A DNA stretch of 64,000 nucleotides from Armatimonadota bacterium (GTDB taxonomy: Bacteria > Sysuimicrobiota > Sysuimicrobiia > Sysuimicrobiales > Sysuimicrobiaceae), in assembly GCA_025060455.1 (NCBI GenBank), contig JANXBY010000021.1, positions 62,001 to 126,000 of the forward strand, read 5' to 3'. A program made the translations under genes and the position numbers. Every line of letters starts with the position of its first letter. The stretch's first letter is position 1. Positions 53,577-60,910 of the stretch are shown in pieces. The notes beneath the pieces are model-generated. The model was not told the origin of the DNA. It did no database searches and worked only from the letters and a program-made list of their open reading frames with translations.

Positions 53577-55135
53577 GTCGAGTGGGGCACTCACCGGTGA
53601 GGGCTGTGGTGATCGGCGCAGGGTTCGGCGGCCTGGCGGCGGCCATCCGGCTGGCGGCGCTAGGGCTTCACGTGACCGTGGTCGAGAAGCAGGCCGGGCC
53701 GGGAGGCCGCGCGGCGGTGCATCGGGCGGCCGGTTTCGTGTTCGACCTCGGCCCCACGGTGATCACCGCGCACCCGCTCCTGGAGGACTTGTTTCGGGTG
53801 GAGCCCGGCCGCCCGAGGCTGGAACCGCGCCTTCCGACCGGACTCGAGGCCACCCACCGCCACGTGCGCCTCGCCGCGCTGGACCCCTTTTACCGGGTCC
53901 ACTTTCCCGACGGCACGTGGTTTGACTACCGGCAGGACCGCCAGGCCCTCATGGAGGAAGTGCGGCGGGTCTCCCCCGCGGAGGTGCCCGGGTTCCTGCG
54001 GTTTGAGGAGGCGGCGCGCGCCATCTTCGAGCAGGGTTTCCTCCGCCTGGGCCTCACGCACTTCCGCAGCCATTGGGACCTGCTGCGGGTCACCCCGCAG
54101 CTGGTGCGGCTGGGCGCGCTCAGGCCCCTATGGCAGTTGGTCCGCCGTTGCTTCCGGGATCCGAAGCTCCGTCAGGTGTTCTCCTTCGAGACCCTCCTCA
54201 TTGGAGGTGACCCACGGCGGGTGCCCGCCATCTACGCTCTCATCCATTTCGTGGAGCGCACGTGGGGTGTCCACTACGTCCGGGGTGGCACCGGAGCGTT
54301 GGTACAGGCGCTGGTCCGGAAGCTGGAGCAACTGGGCGGCGAGGTGCGCTACAACGCGGAGGTGTGTAGAGTGTCCGTCGAGGACGGGCGGGTGACCGGC
54401 GTCCGTCTGGCCGGGGGGAGCAGGCTAGACGCCGAGGTGGTGGTGTCCAACGCCGACCCCGCCCACACCTACCTGGACTTGGTGGGCGCAGAGCATCTGC
54501 CGGCCCCGGTTCGGTGGCGCATCCGTAAACTCCGGCCCTCCCCCGGCGTGTTCGTGGTGTATTTCGGGTTCCGGGGTCCCGCTGGAGGGCCTGTGCTCCA
54601 CCACAACGTCCTGCTCCCCGAAGATTACGAGGGCGTGCTGCGGCAGATTTTCCAGGAGCGCCGGCTGCCCGACCGGATGGCGCTTTACCTGCACGTGCCC
54701 ACCCTGACCGACCCCTCCCTCGCGCCTCCGGGCTGCCACGCGGCTTACGCCCTGGCTCTGGTGCCGCCCTGGGACGGGCGCGTCCGGTGGTCTTTGGTGG
54801 GTCCGGAATACGCCCAACGCGTTCTGGCGAGGGTGGAGGAAGCCGGGCTGCTCCCAGGGGTGCGGGAGCGGCTGGAATACGTGTACTGGCGGACGCCGGA
54901 ACACTTTGCGGAGGAGCTCAACAGCCACCTCGGCAACGCCTTCGGCCCAGAACCGGTCCTGTGGCAGACCGCCAGCTTCCGGCCCCGGAACCGAGGCGAG
55001 GGCGTGAAGGGCCTGTACCTGGTGGGTGCCGGCTGCCAGCCGGGAGCCGGGGTACCGGGGGTGCTGATGTCCGCGAAGATCACCGCTCGCCTGGTGGCCG
55101 AAGACCTGGGGCTCCAGCGCACCGGTGGGGTTTGA
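53573..55135 (+). CDS. crtI: Phytoene desaturase (CrtI family)
   Basis: FAD-dependent desaturase (520 aa) that takes phytoene to lycopene. The dinucleotide motif is VVIGAGFGGLAAAIRLA, followed by DLGPTVITAHPLLEDLF, and the C-terminal family motif is LYLVGAGCQPGAGVPGVL. GTG start in a GTGA overlap with the glycosyltransferase gene. Diapo- or 3,4-desaturase activity cannot be excluded, but crtB, crtYcd and a CYP175A-like gene alongside argue for the standard C40 route. Confidence 0.93.
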   Translation: MSRVGHSPVRAVVIGAGFGGLAAAIRLAALGLHVTVVEKQAGPGGRAAVHRAAGFVFDLGPTVITAHPLLEDLFRVEPGRPRLEPRLPTGLEATHRHVRLAALDPFYRVHFPDGTWFDYRQDRQALMEEVRRVSPAEVPGFLRFEEAARAIFEQGFLRLGLTHFRSHWDLLRVTPQLVRLGALRPLWQLVRRCFRDPKLRQVFSFETLLIGGDPRRVPAIYALIHFVERTWGVHYVRGGTGALVQALVRKLEQLGGEVRYNAEVCRVSVEDGRVTGVRLAGGSRLDAEVVVSNADPAHTYLDLVGAEHLPAPVRWRIRKLRPSPGVFVVYFGFRGPAGGPVLHHNVLLPEDYEGVLRQIFQERRLPDRMALYLHVPTLTDPSLAPPGCHAAYALALVPPWDGRVRWSLVGPEYAQRVLARVEEAGLLPGVRERLEYVYWRTPEHFAEELNSHLGNAFGPEPVLWQTASFRPRNRGEGVKGLYLVGAGCQPGAGVPGVLMSAKITARLVAEDLGLQRTGGV

Positions 55136-55151
55136 GACCAGCGGGCAGGAT

Positions 55152-55970
55152 TCAGGGACCGTGGCCGGCAACGCGCACCGGGCTCTGGCAGCTCGGACAC
55201 CAGTAGGTGGCGCGCCCGGTGTCGAGGCGGGCGATCCGGGCACCGCATCGCAGGCACGGCTGGCCGGTTCGTCGGTACACGGCAAACGGGCCCAACGTCC
55301 TCCATACGCGGCGCGGCAGGGTCCCGAATCGCTGGCGGTAGGCCACGCGCAGGACGCGTTCCGTGCAGTCCAGGAGCCGTTCGACCTCGGACGGGGTGAG
55401 ATCCCCTGGGGGCTGAAGCGGAGAGAGCCGGGCGTGCCAGAGGATCTCACTTTTGTAGATATTGCCCACGCCACACACCCACTCCTGGTCCAGCAGCACG
55501 TGGGCCAACGGCGTCCGGGCCCTCCGGGGGTCGGTCAGCCGCGCCCGGGCTTCCTCGCGGCGGTAGTCCGCGCGGAGGGGGTCGGGCCCGAGCTTGGTCA
55601 GAACGGGGTGTTGGGGAAGGTGCTCGCGAGTCAGCACCTCCAGCACCGGCCCGTTGAAGAGGGCGGCTACGTGGCGACCCGTTTCGAGGCTCAACCAGAG
55701 CCGCCCCGTCGCCTTTCGGAACGGCGCGCCCTGCGGGACCACCTCCCAGCGGCCCCACATCATGAGGTGCGAGTGGATCGACAGGCCGCCATCGAGGTGG
55801 ATCAGGAGGTGCTTGCCGATCGCTTCCACCTCCACCACCCGCGACAGGGACAGCGCCGTGGACCACGCGCGCAGGCGCGGAGGACACACCTGCACGCGGG
55901 TGAGCCGGCAGCCTCCCAAGACCCTTCCCAGGCGTTCGGCGATTCGGTGAACCTGAGGACCCTCTGCCAT
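55152..55970 (-). CDS. nei: Fpg/Nei family DNA glycosylase with Ala2
   Basis: Base-excision glycosylase/AP lyase of 272 aa. The N-terminus reads [10 protein letters not shown], so the first residue after Met is Ala rather than the usual catalytic Pro; Glu3 is kept. The beta-hairpin lysine is K53 ([10 protein letters not shown]), the helix-two-turn-helix shows [13 protein letters not shown], and a C-terminal zinc finger (CLRCG...CPSC) is intact. NEIL3 shows that a non-proline N-terminal amine can still serve as nucleophile. The ATG start overlaps that of uvsE in a shared CCATGG; the longer frame above lacks family similarity. Confidence 0.87.
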   Translation of the reverse strand: MAEGPQVHRIAERLGRVLGGCRLTRVQVCPPRLRAWSTALSLSRVVEVEAIGKHLLIHLDGGLSIHSHLMMWGRWEVVPQGAPFRKATGRLWLSLETGRHVAALFNGPVLEVLTREHLPQHPVLTKLGPDPLRADYRREEARARLTDPRRARTPLAHVLLDQEWVCGVGNIYKSEILWHARLSPLQPPGDLTPSEVERLLDCTERVLRVAYRQRFGTLPRRVWRTLGPFAVYRRTGQPCLRCGARIARLDTGRATYWCPSCQSPVRVAGHGP

Positions 55971-56868
55971 GGCGGCCAGAACAGCACCTGAAGGGCTCCG
56001 TCTGGGGTACCCCTGCCAGAACCGGACGCTCCGCGCCACCACGAATCATACCGTCCGCGAGCGCAACGTGGTCCTGGGTGAACGACTGGACCAGGCGGTG
56101 CGGGCCAACCTCCGCGATCTAGAGCGGATCCTCTGGTGGAACGCCCGGCAGGGGATCCGCCTGTTCCGGGTGGGGCAGCACCTCATCCCCTTCGCGTCCC
56201 ACCCCCGGTTTCCGTGGGACTGGGAGGAGCGGTACGGCGCGGAGATCCAGCGCCTGGGCGCCTTGGCCCGGAGCCTGGGCATTCGGCTGTCCTTTCACCC
56301 GGGGCAGTACGTAAACCCCGGAAGCTCTGAGCCCTCCGTGCGCGACCGTAGCCTTCGGGAGCTACGCTACACCGCACGGCTCCTCGCGCGGTTCGGTGAT
56401 CCGGAGGGGGTGGTGGTGTTGCACGGGGGTGGGGTTTATGGCGACCGGCAGCGAGCCCTGGGGCGCCTGTGCCGCGCCCTACAGAAGGAGGAGGAGGTGC
56501 TGCGCTTCCTCGCGTTGGAGAACGACGAGCGATGCTGGTCGGTGGCGGACCTGATGCCCGCTGCACGGGTGCTGGGCGTGCCGGTGGTGTTCGACCTGCT
56601 CCATCACCGTTGGCGCCCCGGTGGCCTGTCGGAGGGGGAGGCGCTGGCTGCGGCCCTGGAGACGTGGGGCGGGCGACGGCCCAAGGTGCACGTGGCCAGC
56701 CAGGCGCGCGGAGGTCGGCCCGGGGCACACGCCCCGTACCTGCACCGGGAGGACTGGCGACGGCTCCGGGCAGTGCTCCGCGGCTCTGGGGTGGACGTGA
56801 TGGTGGAGGCGAAAGCCAAGGAGCGCGCGGTGTTGCGGATTCTGCGTTGGGAAGGGTTGCAACGGTGA
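55969..56868 (+). CDS. uvsE: UV damage endonuclease
   Basis: A 299-aa UvsE/UVDE TIM-barrel nuclease that nicks 5' of UV photoproducts, independent of UvrABC. Markers are LGYPCQN at the start, [20 protein letters not shown], and metal-site residues in [10 protein letters not shown] and [11 protein letters not shown] start shares bases with the nei start on the other strand, so neither gene has a separate 5' leader. The stop overlaps the HDAC-like gene start by 4 bases. Confidence 0.93.
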   Translation: MAARTAPEGLRLGYPCQNRTLRATTNHTVRERNVVLGERLDQAVRANLRDLERILWWNARQGIRLFRVGQHLIPFASHPRFPWDWEERYGAEIQRLGALARSLGIRLSFHPGQYVNPGSSEPSVRDRSLRELRYTARLLARFGDPEGVVVLHGGGVYGDRQRALGRLCRALQKEEEVLRFLALENDERCWSVADLMPAARVLGVPVVFDLLHHRWRPGGLSEGEALAAALETWGGRRPKVHVASQARGGRPGAHAPYLHREDWRRLRAVLRGSGVDVMVEAKAKERAVLRILRWEGLQR

Positions 56869-57794
56869 TCGCCTTCGACACTTCCACCTTCTCGCTGCCC
56901 CTACCACCAGGCCACCCGTTTCCGGTCGGGAAGTATTCCGCCCTGCGGCAGGCCCTCCACGAGGCTGGCTGCGGGTCCCTCCTTGCGGAGGCCCCCCGAG
57001 CTCCTCGGGTGGCGGTCGAGAAGGTGCACGACCCCGGTTACGTGGACCGGGTCCTCAGCGGCCGGCTGACCCCGGAGGAACAGCGGTGCCTAGGCTTGCC
57101 CCCTTGCAGGGAGCTCACGGAGCGGGCGCTGCGGACCTGCGGGGCCACCCTGGCCGCAGCCCGCACGGCGCTGCGCCATGGGGTCGCCGTGGCACTCGGT
57201 GGCGGCGGACACCACGCGGACCGCCACGGAGGGCGGGGGTTTTGCGTGTTCAACGACGTCGCGGTGGCGGCGGCCGATGCCCGGGCCCACGGAGTCCGCC
57301 GGGTCCTGGTGGTGGACTGCGACGTGCACCAAGGCGACGGGACGGCCCTCCTGTTCGCCGGAGACGACGGCGTGTACACCCTGGACATGTACGCTCGCGG
57401 GAACCGGATGCGTAGCTTCGCGCGCTCCCGTTGGGAGGTGGTCCTGGAGGACGGGGTGGGGGACGGGGAGTACCTGGCGGCCCTGCAGGCGGTCCTGCCC
57501 GCGATTCTGAACGCGGTCCGGCCGCAGCTGGTGCTGTACGTGGCCGGTGCCGACCCTCTCGCGGGAGACCGGTTTGGGAGACTGCGGCTAACCGAATGGG
57601 GGCTGCGGGCCCGAGACGAGTTCGTCCTGGGGGAGGTCTGCGGACGTGGCGTTCCCGTGGCGGTCACCCTCGGAGGCGGCTACGGTCGGCCCGTGGAGCA
57701 CACCGTGCGCGTCCACCGGAACACCGTGTTAGCGGCTGTGCGGCAGGCGGGAAAGCTTGGACAAGTTCTTGGAGCGGAGGTGGGAGGCGGCTGA
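56865..57794 (+). CDS. HDAC-superfamily deacylase
   Basis: A 309-aa bacterial histone deacetylase-like protein (class IV-like, with acetoin utilisation and acetylpolyamine hydrolase relatives). The HH pair is in [12 protein letters not shown], the zinc ligands are D and H in [10 protein letters not shown] and D in AGADPLAGD. It should remove acetyl groups from lysine or small amines; the target is unknown. GTG start coupled to uvsE and followed by the aldolase-like gene. Its place in a repair operon is the only functional hint. Confidence 0.87.
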   Translation: MIAFDTSTFSLPLPPGHPFPVGKYSALRQALHEAGCGSLLAEAPRAPRVAVEKVHDPGYVDRVLSGRLTPEEQRCLGLPPCRELTERALRTCGATLAAARTALRHGVAVALGGGGHHADRHGGRGFCVFNDVAVAAADARAHGVRRVLVVDCDVHQGDGTALLFAGDDGVYTLDMYARGNRMRSFARSRWEVVLEDGVGDGEYLAALQAVLPAILNAVRPQLVLYVAGADPLAGDRFGRLRLTEWGLRARDEFVLGEVCGRGVPVAVTLGGGYGRPVEHTVRVHRNTVLAAVRQAGKLGQVLGAEVGGG

Positions 57795-57795
57795 A

Positions 57796-58461
57796 ATGGA
57801 GGGCGTGAGGATCTGGCCTCGGATGAGGCGGTTCTTACCGCGGCAGGGTCTGGCGCAGGTCGTGTGGGCGCGTCGACCGCAACCCGGCGACGTGGCGCGC
57901 TGGCGCCAGGCAGGCGTGACGGCCGTGTGCGTGGGCCTGAGCGGACTGCGACCGCTGCTGGACGGGGATGGCGTGGAGCTCAGCCTCCTGCTCCGACTGC
58001 AGGCGCCCGGGGAGCCCACCGCGTCCGAACTGGTGGGGGGATGGATCTGCACCTCCGTCCGGGAAGCGGTGGTCGCCGACGCGGTGGGAGCCGTCGTCAC
58101 CGTGCCGTTCCTGCACACGGCCCCGCAGGTTACGCGTCTTGCCTTGGGGCATCTCGTCCGGGTCTCGGAGGAGGGACACCGCTTCGGGATGCCGGTGGTG
58201 GCCAGGGTCGCGGTCTTGCGCCCGGCCGGCCCCGGGGGCTACGTTGCCGAATCGGACGCGCACCTATGGGCTCAGGCAGTGGAGTCCGCGCTGGATCTGG
58301 GGGCCGATGCGGTGTTGGTGGTGGGGGCGGAGCAGGACGTCTGGCCAACCGTGGTTCGGGCCGCGGCCGGGTCTCCGGTCCTGGTGGAGGCCGGGCTCCA
58401 AGGACTTGGAGCAGCCGCCGCCGCGGGAGCTGCGGGCGTGGTGCTCCGGGAGACCTTCTGA
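57796..58461 (+). CDS. DeoC/LacD/FbaB-like TIM-barrel protein without the Schiff-base lysine
   Basis: A 221-aa protein with the outline of class I aldolases of the FbaB/LsrF/LacD group, such as GADAVLVVGAEQD and PVLVEAGLQGLGAAAAAG. At the position where these enzymes carry the catalytic lysine (ADIVKV) this one has ADAVLV, and the earlier VKVP-like strand reads VTVP. It is probably not an aldolase; a binding or altered catalytic role is possible. ATG 57796 has GGGAGG upstream and is one base after the HDAC-like stop; TTG 57757 is the alternative start. Homology assignment is by pattern only. Confidence 0.65.
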   Translation: MEGVRIWPRMRRFLPRQGLAQVVWARRPQPGDVARWRQAGVTAVCVGLSGLRPLLDGDGVELSLLLRLQAPGEPTASELVGGWICTSVREAVVADAVGAVVTVPFLHTAPQVTRLALGHLVRVSEEGHRFGMPVVARVAVLRPAGPGGYVAESDAHLWAQAVESALDLGADAVLVVGAEQDVWPTVVRAAAGSPVLVEAGLQGLGAAAAAGAAGVVLRETF

Positions 58462-58522
58462 CGCCTTCTCGCTCCGCAGGAGGCGGGCGCGACCCGCAGG
58501 CGCGCGGGGCGCTCAGCTCGGC

Positions 58523-59470
58523 TCAAACAGCGTTCCGCAGCCCCAGGGCGTCCGGGTAGGGCGCGAGGTACGTCTGGTCCCGTAGCCACGAGGGGCCGGC
58601 GCGCCGAACCCAGGCTCGAACGAGCCGAACGGGGACCACCAGGGGCACCCAACCGCTGCGGTAGGCGTCGATGGACTCGTGGAGTTCGTGGCGTTCGGTG
58701 GGGGTTAGAACGTCCCTCAGCATGCCCGCGGCGTGCAGCAACACGTTGACATGCCGAGCCCGGGTGGCCCGGGTCGCGAGGGCCTCCGCGAAGACGGTTC
58801 CGTAGGCCTCGAGGGCGTCCTCCGCCCGGTCAAGCCCCGCGACCAGGCGGCCCAACTGTGCGGCGCGCGCGGGGCTGTGCGCGAGGAGCATCAGCTTCTC
58901 CCGTGTGTGGAACCACACGAGGTCGCTTGGCCGCGGACCGCTCCGGACAAACCGCTGCCAGCGGTGGAGGGCGAATACCTGCGCGAGGAAGTGCTCCCTC
59001 AACACCGGATCGCGCAGCCGCCCCTCCGACTCCACGGGAAGGTGCGGCCAGGCGGCGCGGAGGAAGGCTGCAAAGGCTCCGGGTGCGTGGCTGGTCACGC
59101 GGCCCGAGGGGTCGTAGACACGAGCCCGGAACGGGGCGCAGGTGGGTGAGTCCCCCTGAAGGATCGCGCCCACCACGCCCATGGCCCGCAGTGCGTCCAC
59201 GCGGGTCTGTGCGTGCGCGCGGATCCGTTCGGTCAGGTCCTCTCCGCTGCGGGGGCTGACCAGGCGGTTGCCCAGGGGTGTGCGGACGAGACGGACAGGG
59301 GATCTCGGGACGCCCAGACCTGCCTCCACCTCGGGACAGAGGGGCACGAACTCGACCCAGTTCTGCAGCTCGTACAACAGGCGGTTTTTCCTGTGGCCGC
59401 CGTCGAAACGGACCGGCTGCCCGAGCAGGCACGCACTGACGGCGATGCGGGGACGCTCCGGTTCCATCAT
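58523..59470 (-). CDS. DUF523-DUF1722 fusion protein (YbgA/TudS-like)
   Basis: A 315-aa two-domain protein. The N-terminal DUF523 has its three expected cysteines in SACLLGQPVRFDG, LCPEVEAGLG and DSPTCAPF; stand-alone DUF523 (TudS) binds a [4Fe-4S] cluster and desulfurises thiouracil. The C-terminal DUF1722 is the YbgA domain, found next to photolyase in E. coli. Tandem ATGs: the first (59470) overlaps the carH stop (ATGA) and is used. Near-UV damages tRNA 4-thiouridine, so a thio-base role would suit the island. The C-terminus after residue 280 is a poorly conserved tail. Confidence 0.85.
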   Translation of the reverse strand: MMEPERPRIAVSACLLGQPVRFDGGHRKNRLLYELQNWVEFVPLCPEVEAGLGVPRSPVRLVRTPLGNRLVSPRSGEDLTERIRAHAQTRVDALRAMGVVGAILQGDSPTCAPFRARVYDPSGRVTSHAPGAFAAFLRAAWPHLPVESEGRLRDPVLREHFLAQVFALHRWQRFVRSGPRPSDLVWFHTREKLMLLAHSPARAAQLGRLVAGLDRAEDALEAYGTVFAEALATRATRARHVNVLLHAAGMLRDVLTPTERHELHESIDAYRSGWVPLVVPVRLVRAWVRRAGPSWLRDQTYLAPYPDALGLRNAV

Positions 59471-60369
59471 CCCGCGCGCACCCGGGCCCGGGTGGCGTCC
59501 TCGAGGATCCTCAACGCCTCCTCCAGCGTCGGGGCCAGGCGGCCCGGGAGTCGGCTGGCCTCCGGTGCGGCGGCGGCCGGGCCTCCCCACACCCAGAGCA
59601 CGCCCCGGCGGACCGCGGCGAGGCACCGGGGCCGGTACGGCTCCCACAACGCCGCCAGGTCTACCACGAGTCCGGCCACCACCACGGCCCGCGGGCGGAC
59701 CCGCTGCACGGTGTCGAGCAGGGATTCGGCGGGCGTGTCCGCGCCCAGGTACAGAACGGTCCAGCCTCGCTGCCGCAGGGCGACCGCCAGGTACATCAGC
59801 CCGAGTTCGTGGCGCTCGCCGGGGGCGCATGCAAGGACCGCCCGGGGGCCGGCTGGCGGCGTGCCGAGCAGCAATGTGGCCAGGTGCCGGGCGGCGAACT
59901 GCGAGGCGAAGTGCTCCTGGGAGACGGTGGCTCGGCCCGCCTCCCACTGCTCGCCCAGGGTCGCCACCGCCGGCAGCAGGACGTGCCGGACCGCCCCCTC
60001 GGAGCCGAGCGCCACGGTGGCGCGCCACAGGGTGGCTGCCGCGCGGGGCTCGTCAAACGCCAGCAGATTCGTCAGCAGCTCCTCCCGCAACACCTCCGGC
60101 GCCGGGGTGGCCCCGGACAACGCGGGGACGCCGGTTGCCCGGCGTCGCGCTGCCAGCCAGACCGCTTGCCGCGCAGGAATCCCCTCCGCGATCCGGTCCC
60201 GGACCCACCGGATCCACTCCAGGTCTGCGTCGGAAAACAGCCTGTAGCGGGATGCCGTGCGGGCGGGACGCGGAAACCCGTACCGCCGTTCCCAGGCCCG
60301 GAGCGTCGCGGGCTGCAGCCCGACCAGGCGCGCGGCCTGGCGGATGGTGTACTTCGGTATTGTCCTCAC
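59467..60369 (-). CDS. carH: CarH/LitR-type B12-dependent photoreceptor repressor
   Basis: A 300-aa MerR-family regulator with an N-terminal winged helix (YTIRQAARLVGLQPATLRAW), a four-helix B12 capping domain and a C-terminal cobalamin-binding Rossmann domain. CarH marks are the W-x9-EH motif (W142...E152-H153) and the lower-ligand ERHELG with H187. Adenosylcobalamin would hold it as a DNA-bound tetramer in the dark, and light would release it. The residue after W142 is Glu, where Thermus CarH has His132. The GTG at 60369 is used; the TTG at 60387 would lie inside the -10 box. Confidence 0.92.
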   Translation of the reverse strand: MRTIPKYTIRQAARLVGLQPATLRAWERRYGFPRPARTASRYRLFSDADLEWIRWVRDRIAEGIPARQAVWLAARRRATGVPALSGATPAPEVLREELLTNLLAFDEPRAAATLWRATVALGSEGAVRHVLLPAVATLGEQWEAGRATVSQEHFASQFAARHLATLLLGTPPAGPRAVLACAPGERHELGLMYLAVALRQRGWTVLYLGADTPAESLLDTVQRVRPRAVVVAGLVVDLAALWEPYRPRCLAAVRRGVLWVWGGPAAAAPEASRLPGRLAPTLEEALRILEDATRARVRAG

Positions 60370-60376
60370 GGAGGCA

Positions 60377-60415
60377 ACCTTCAACAATCATTGTACAGGG
60401 TTTGGACAACGTCAA
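60377..60415 (-). promoter_or_regulatory. carH promoter with triple 11-bp operator
   Basis: On the minus strand TTGACG (-35, 60410-60415), 17 bases, and AATGAT (-10, 60387-60392) form a promoter. Between and across them lie three adjoining 11-base units: TTGTCCAAACC (60399-60409), CTGTACAATGA (60388-60398), TTGTTGAAGGT (60377-60387), sharing a T-TG-T-core. CarH tetramers are known to bind tandem 11-bp repeats with a TnTACA-type core, so this looks like an autoregulatory operator. The predicted transcript leader is only about 11 bases. Upstream (60416-60466) nothing else is seen. Confidence 0.7.
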
Positions 60416-60466
60416 GCGCCGGGGCTGCCGGGGCGCACTTTCGGCAAACCGCAGAGCGGGCGGAGG

Positions 60467-60910
60467 TTAACGCGTGCCGGTCTCCCTCAGGTGACGCAGG
60501 ACCGCCTCCGCGTCGCGGAGGGGGTTCACCCGCCGCCAGACCCGCTCCACCCGTCCGTGGCGGTCGACCAGGACCGTGTCCCGGCTGAAAAAGCGCAGGA
60601 ACCGACCGACCCCGTAGGCGCGGGCCAGGACTCCGTCGGGGTCGGGCACCATGGTCACCCCCGTGCGCTCAGAGAACCGGCACTGGGAGGTGGGCGGGTC
60701 CGAGCTCACCCCCACCACGCTCACCCCCAATGCCGCGAACTGGTCCGCGAGGGCCGCGTACCGTCGGGCCTGGAGGGAGCAGCCCGGAGAGCCGGCCTTC
60801 GGGTAGAAGAACAGGACCAGCCCTCCGCGCCTGGCCAGGTCCGCCAGGTCGAGGTCGCGGCCAGACGCGTCGCGCACCCGAGGCAGGTAGGCAGGCTGCC
60901 CCTCCGTCAC
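60467..60910 (-). CDS. Peroxiredoxin, BCP/AhpC-TSA type
   Basis: A 147-aa thioredoxin-fold peroxidase. The peroxidatic cysteine is in FFYPKAGSPGCSLQARRY; a second cysteine occurs in TSQCRFSE, which could act as resolving. It reduces peroxides, which light-driven photosensitisation by carotenoid precursors would create. GTG start in a GTGA overlap with phr, so it is expressed together with photolyase. Confidence 0.9.
   Translation of the reverse strand: MTEGQPAYLPRVRDASGRDLDLADLARRGGLVLFFYPKAGSPGCSLQARRYAALADQFAALGVSVVGVSSDPPTSQCRFSERTGVTMVPDPDGVLARAYGVGRFLRFFSRDTVLVDRHGRVERVWRRVNPLRDAEAVLRHLRETGTR

Noticed and set aside
53668-53676. TTCACGTGA in crtI as a second canonical parS core
   Set aside because: The flanking bases break the symmetry and it is deep inside a gene far from parAB; a chance match.
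58462-58522. GC-rich inverted segments between the convergent genes as a terminator
   Set aside because: Short stems can be drawn, but no T-run follows on either strand.
60370-60387. TTG 60387 as carH start
   Set aside because: It would lie inside the -10 hexamer; GTG 60369 agrees with the promoter and with MerR family N-termini.
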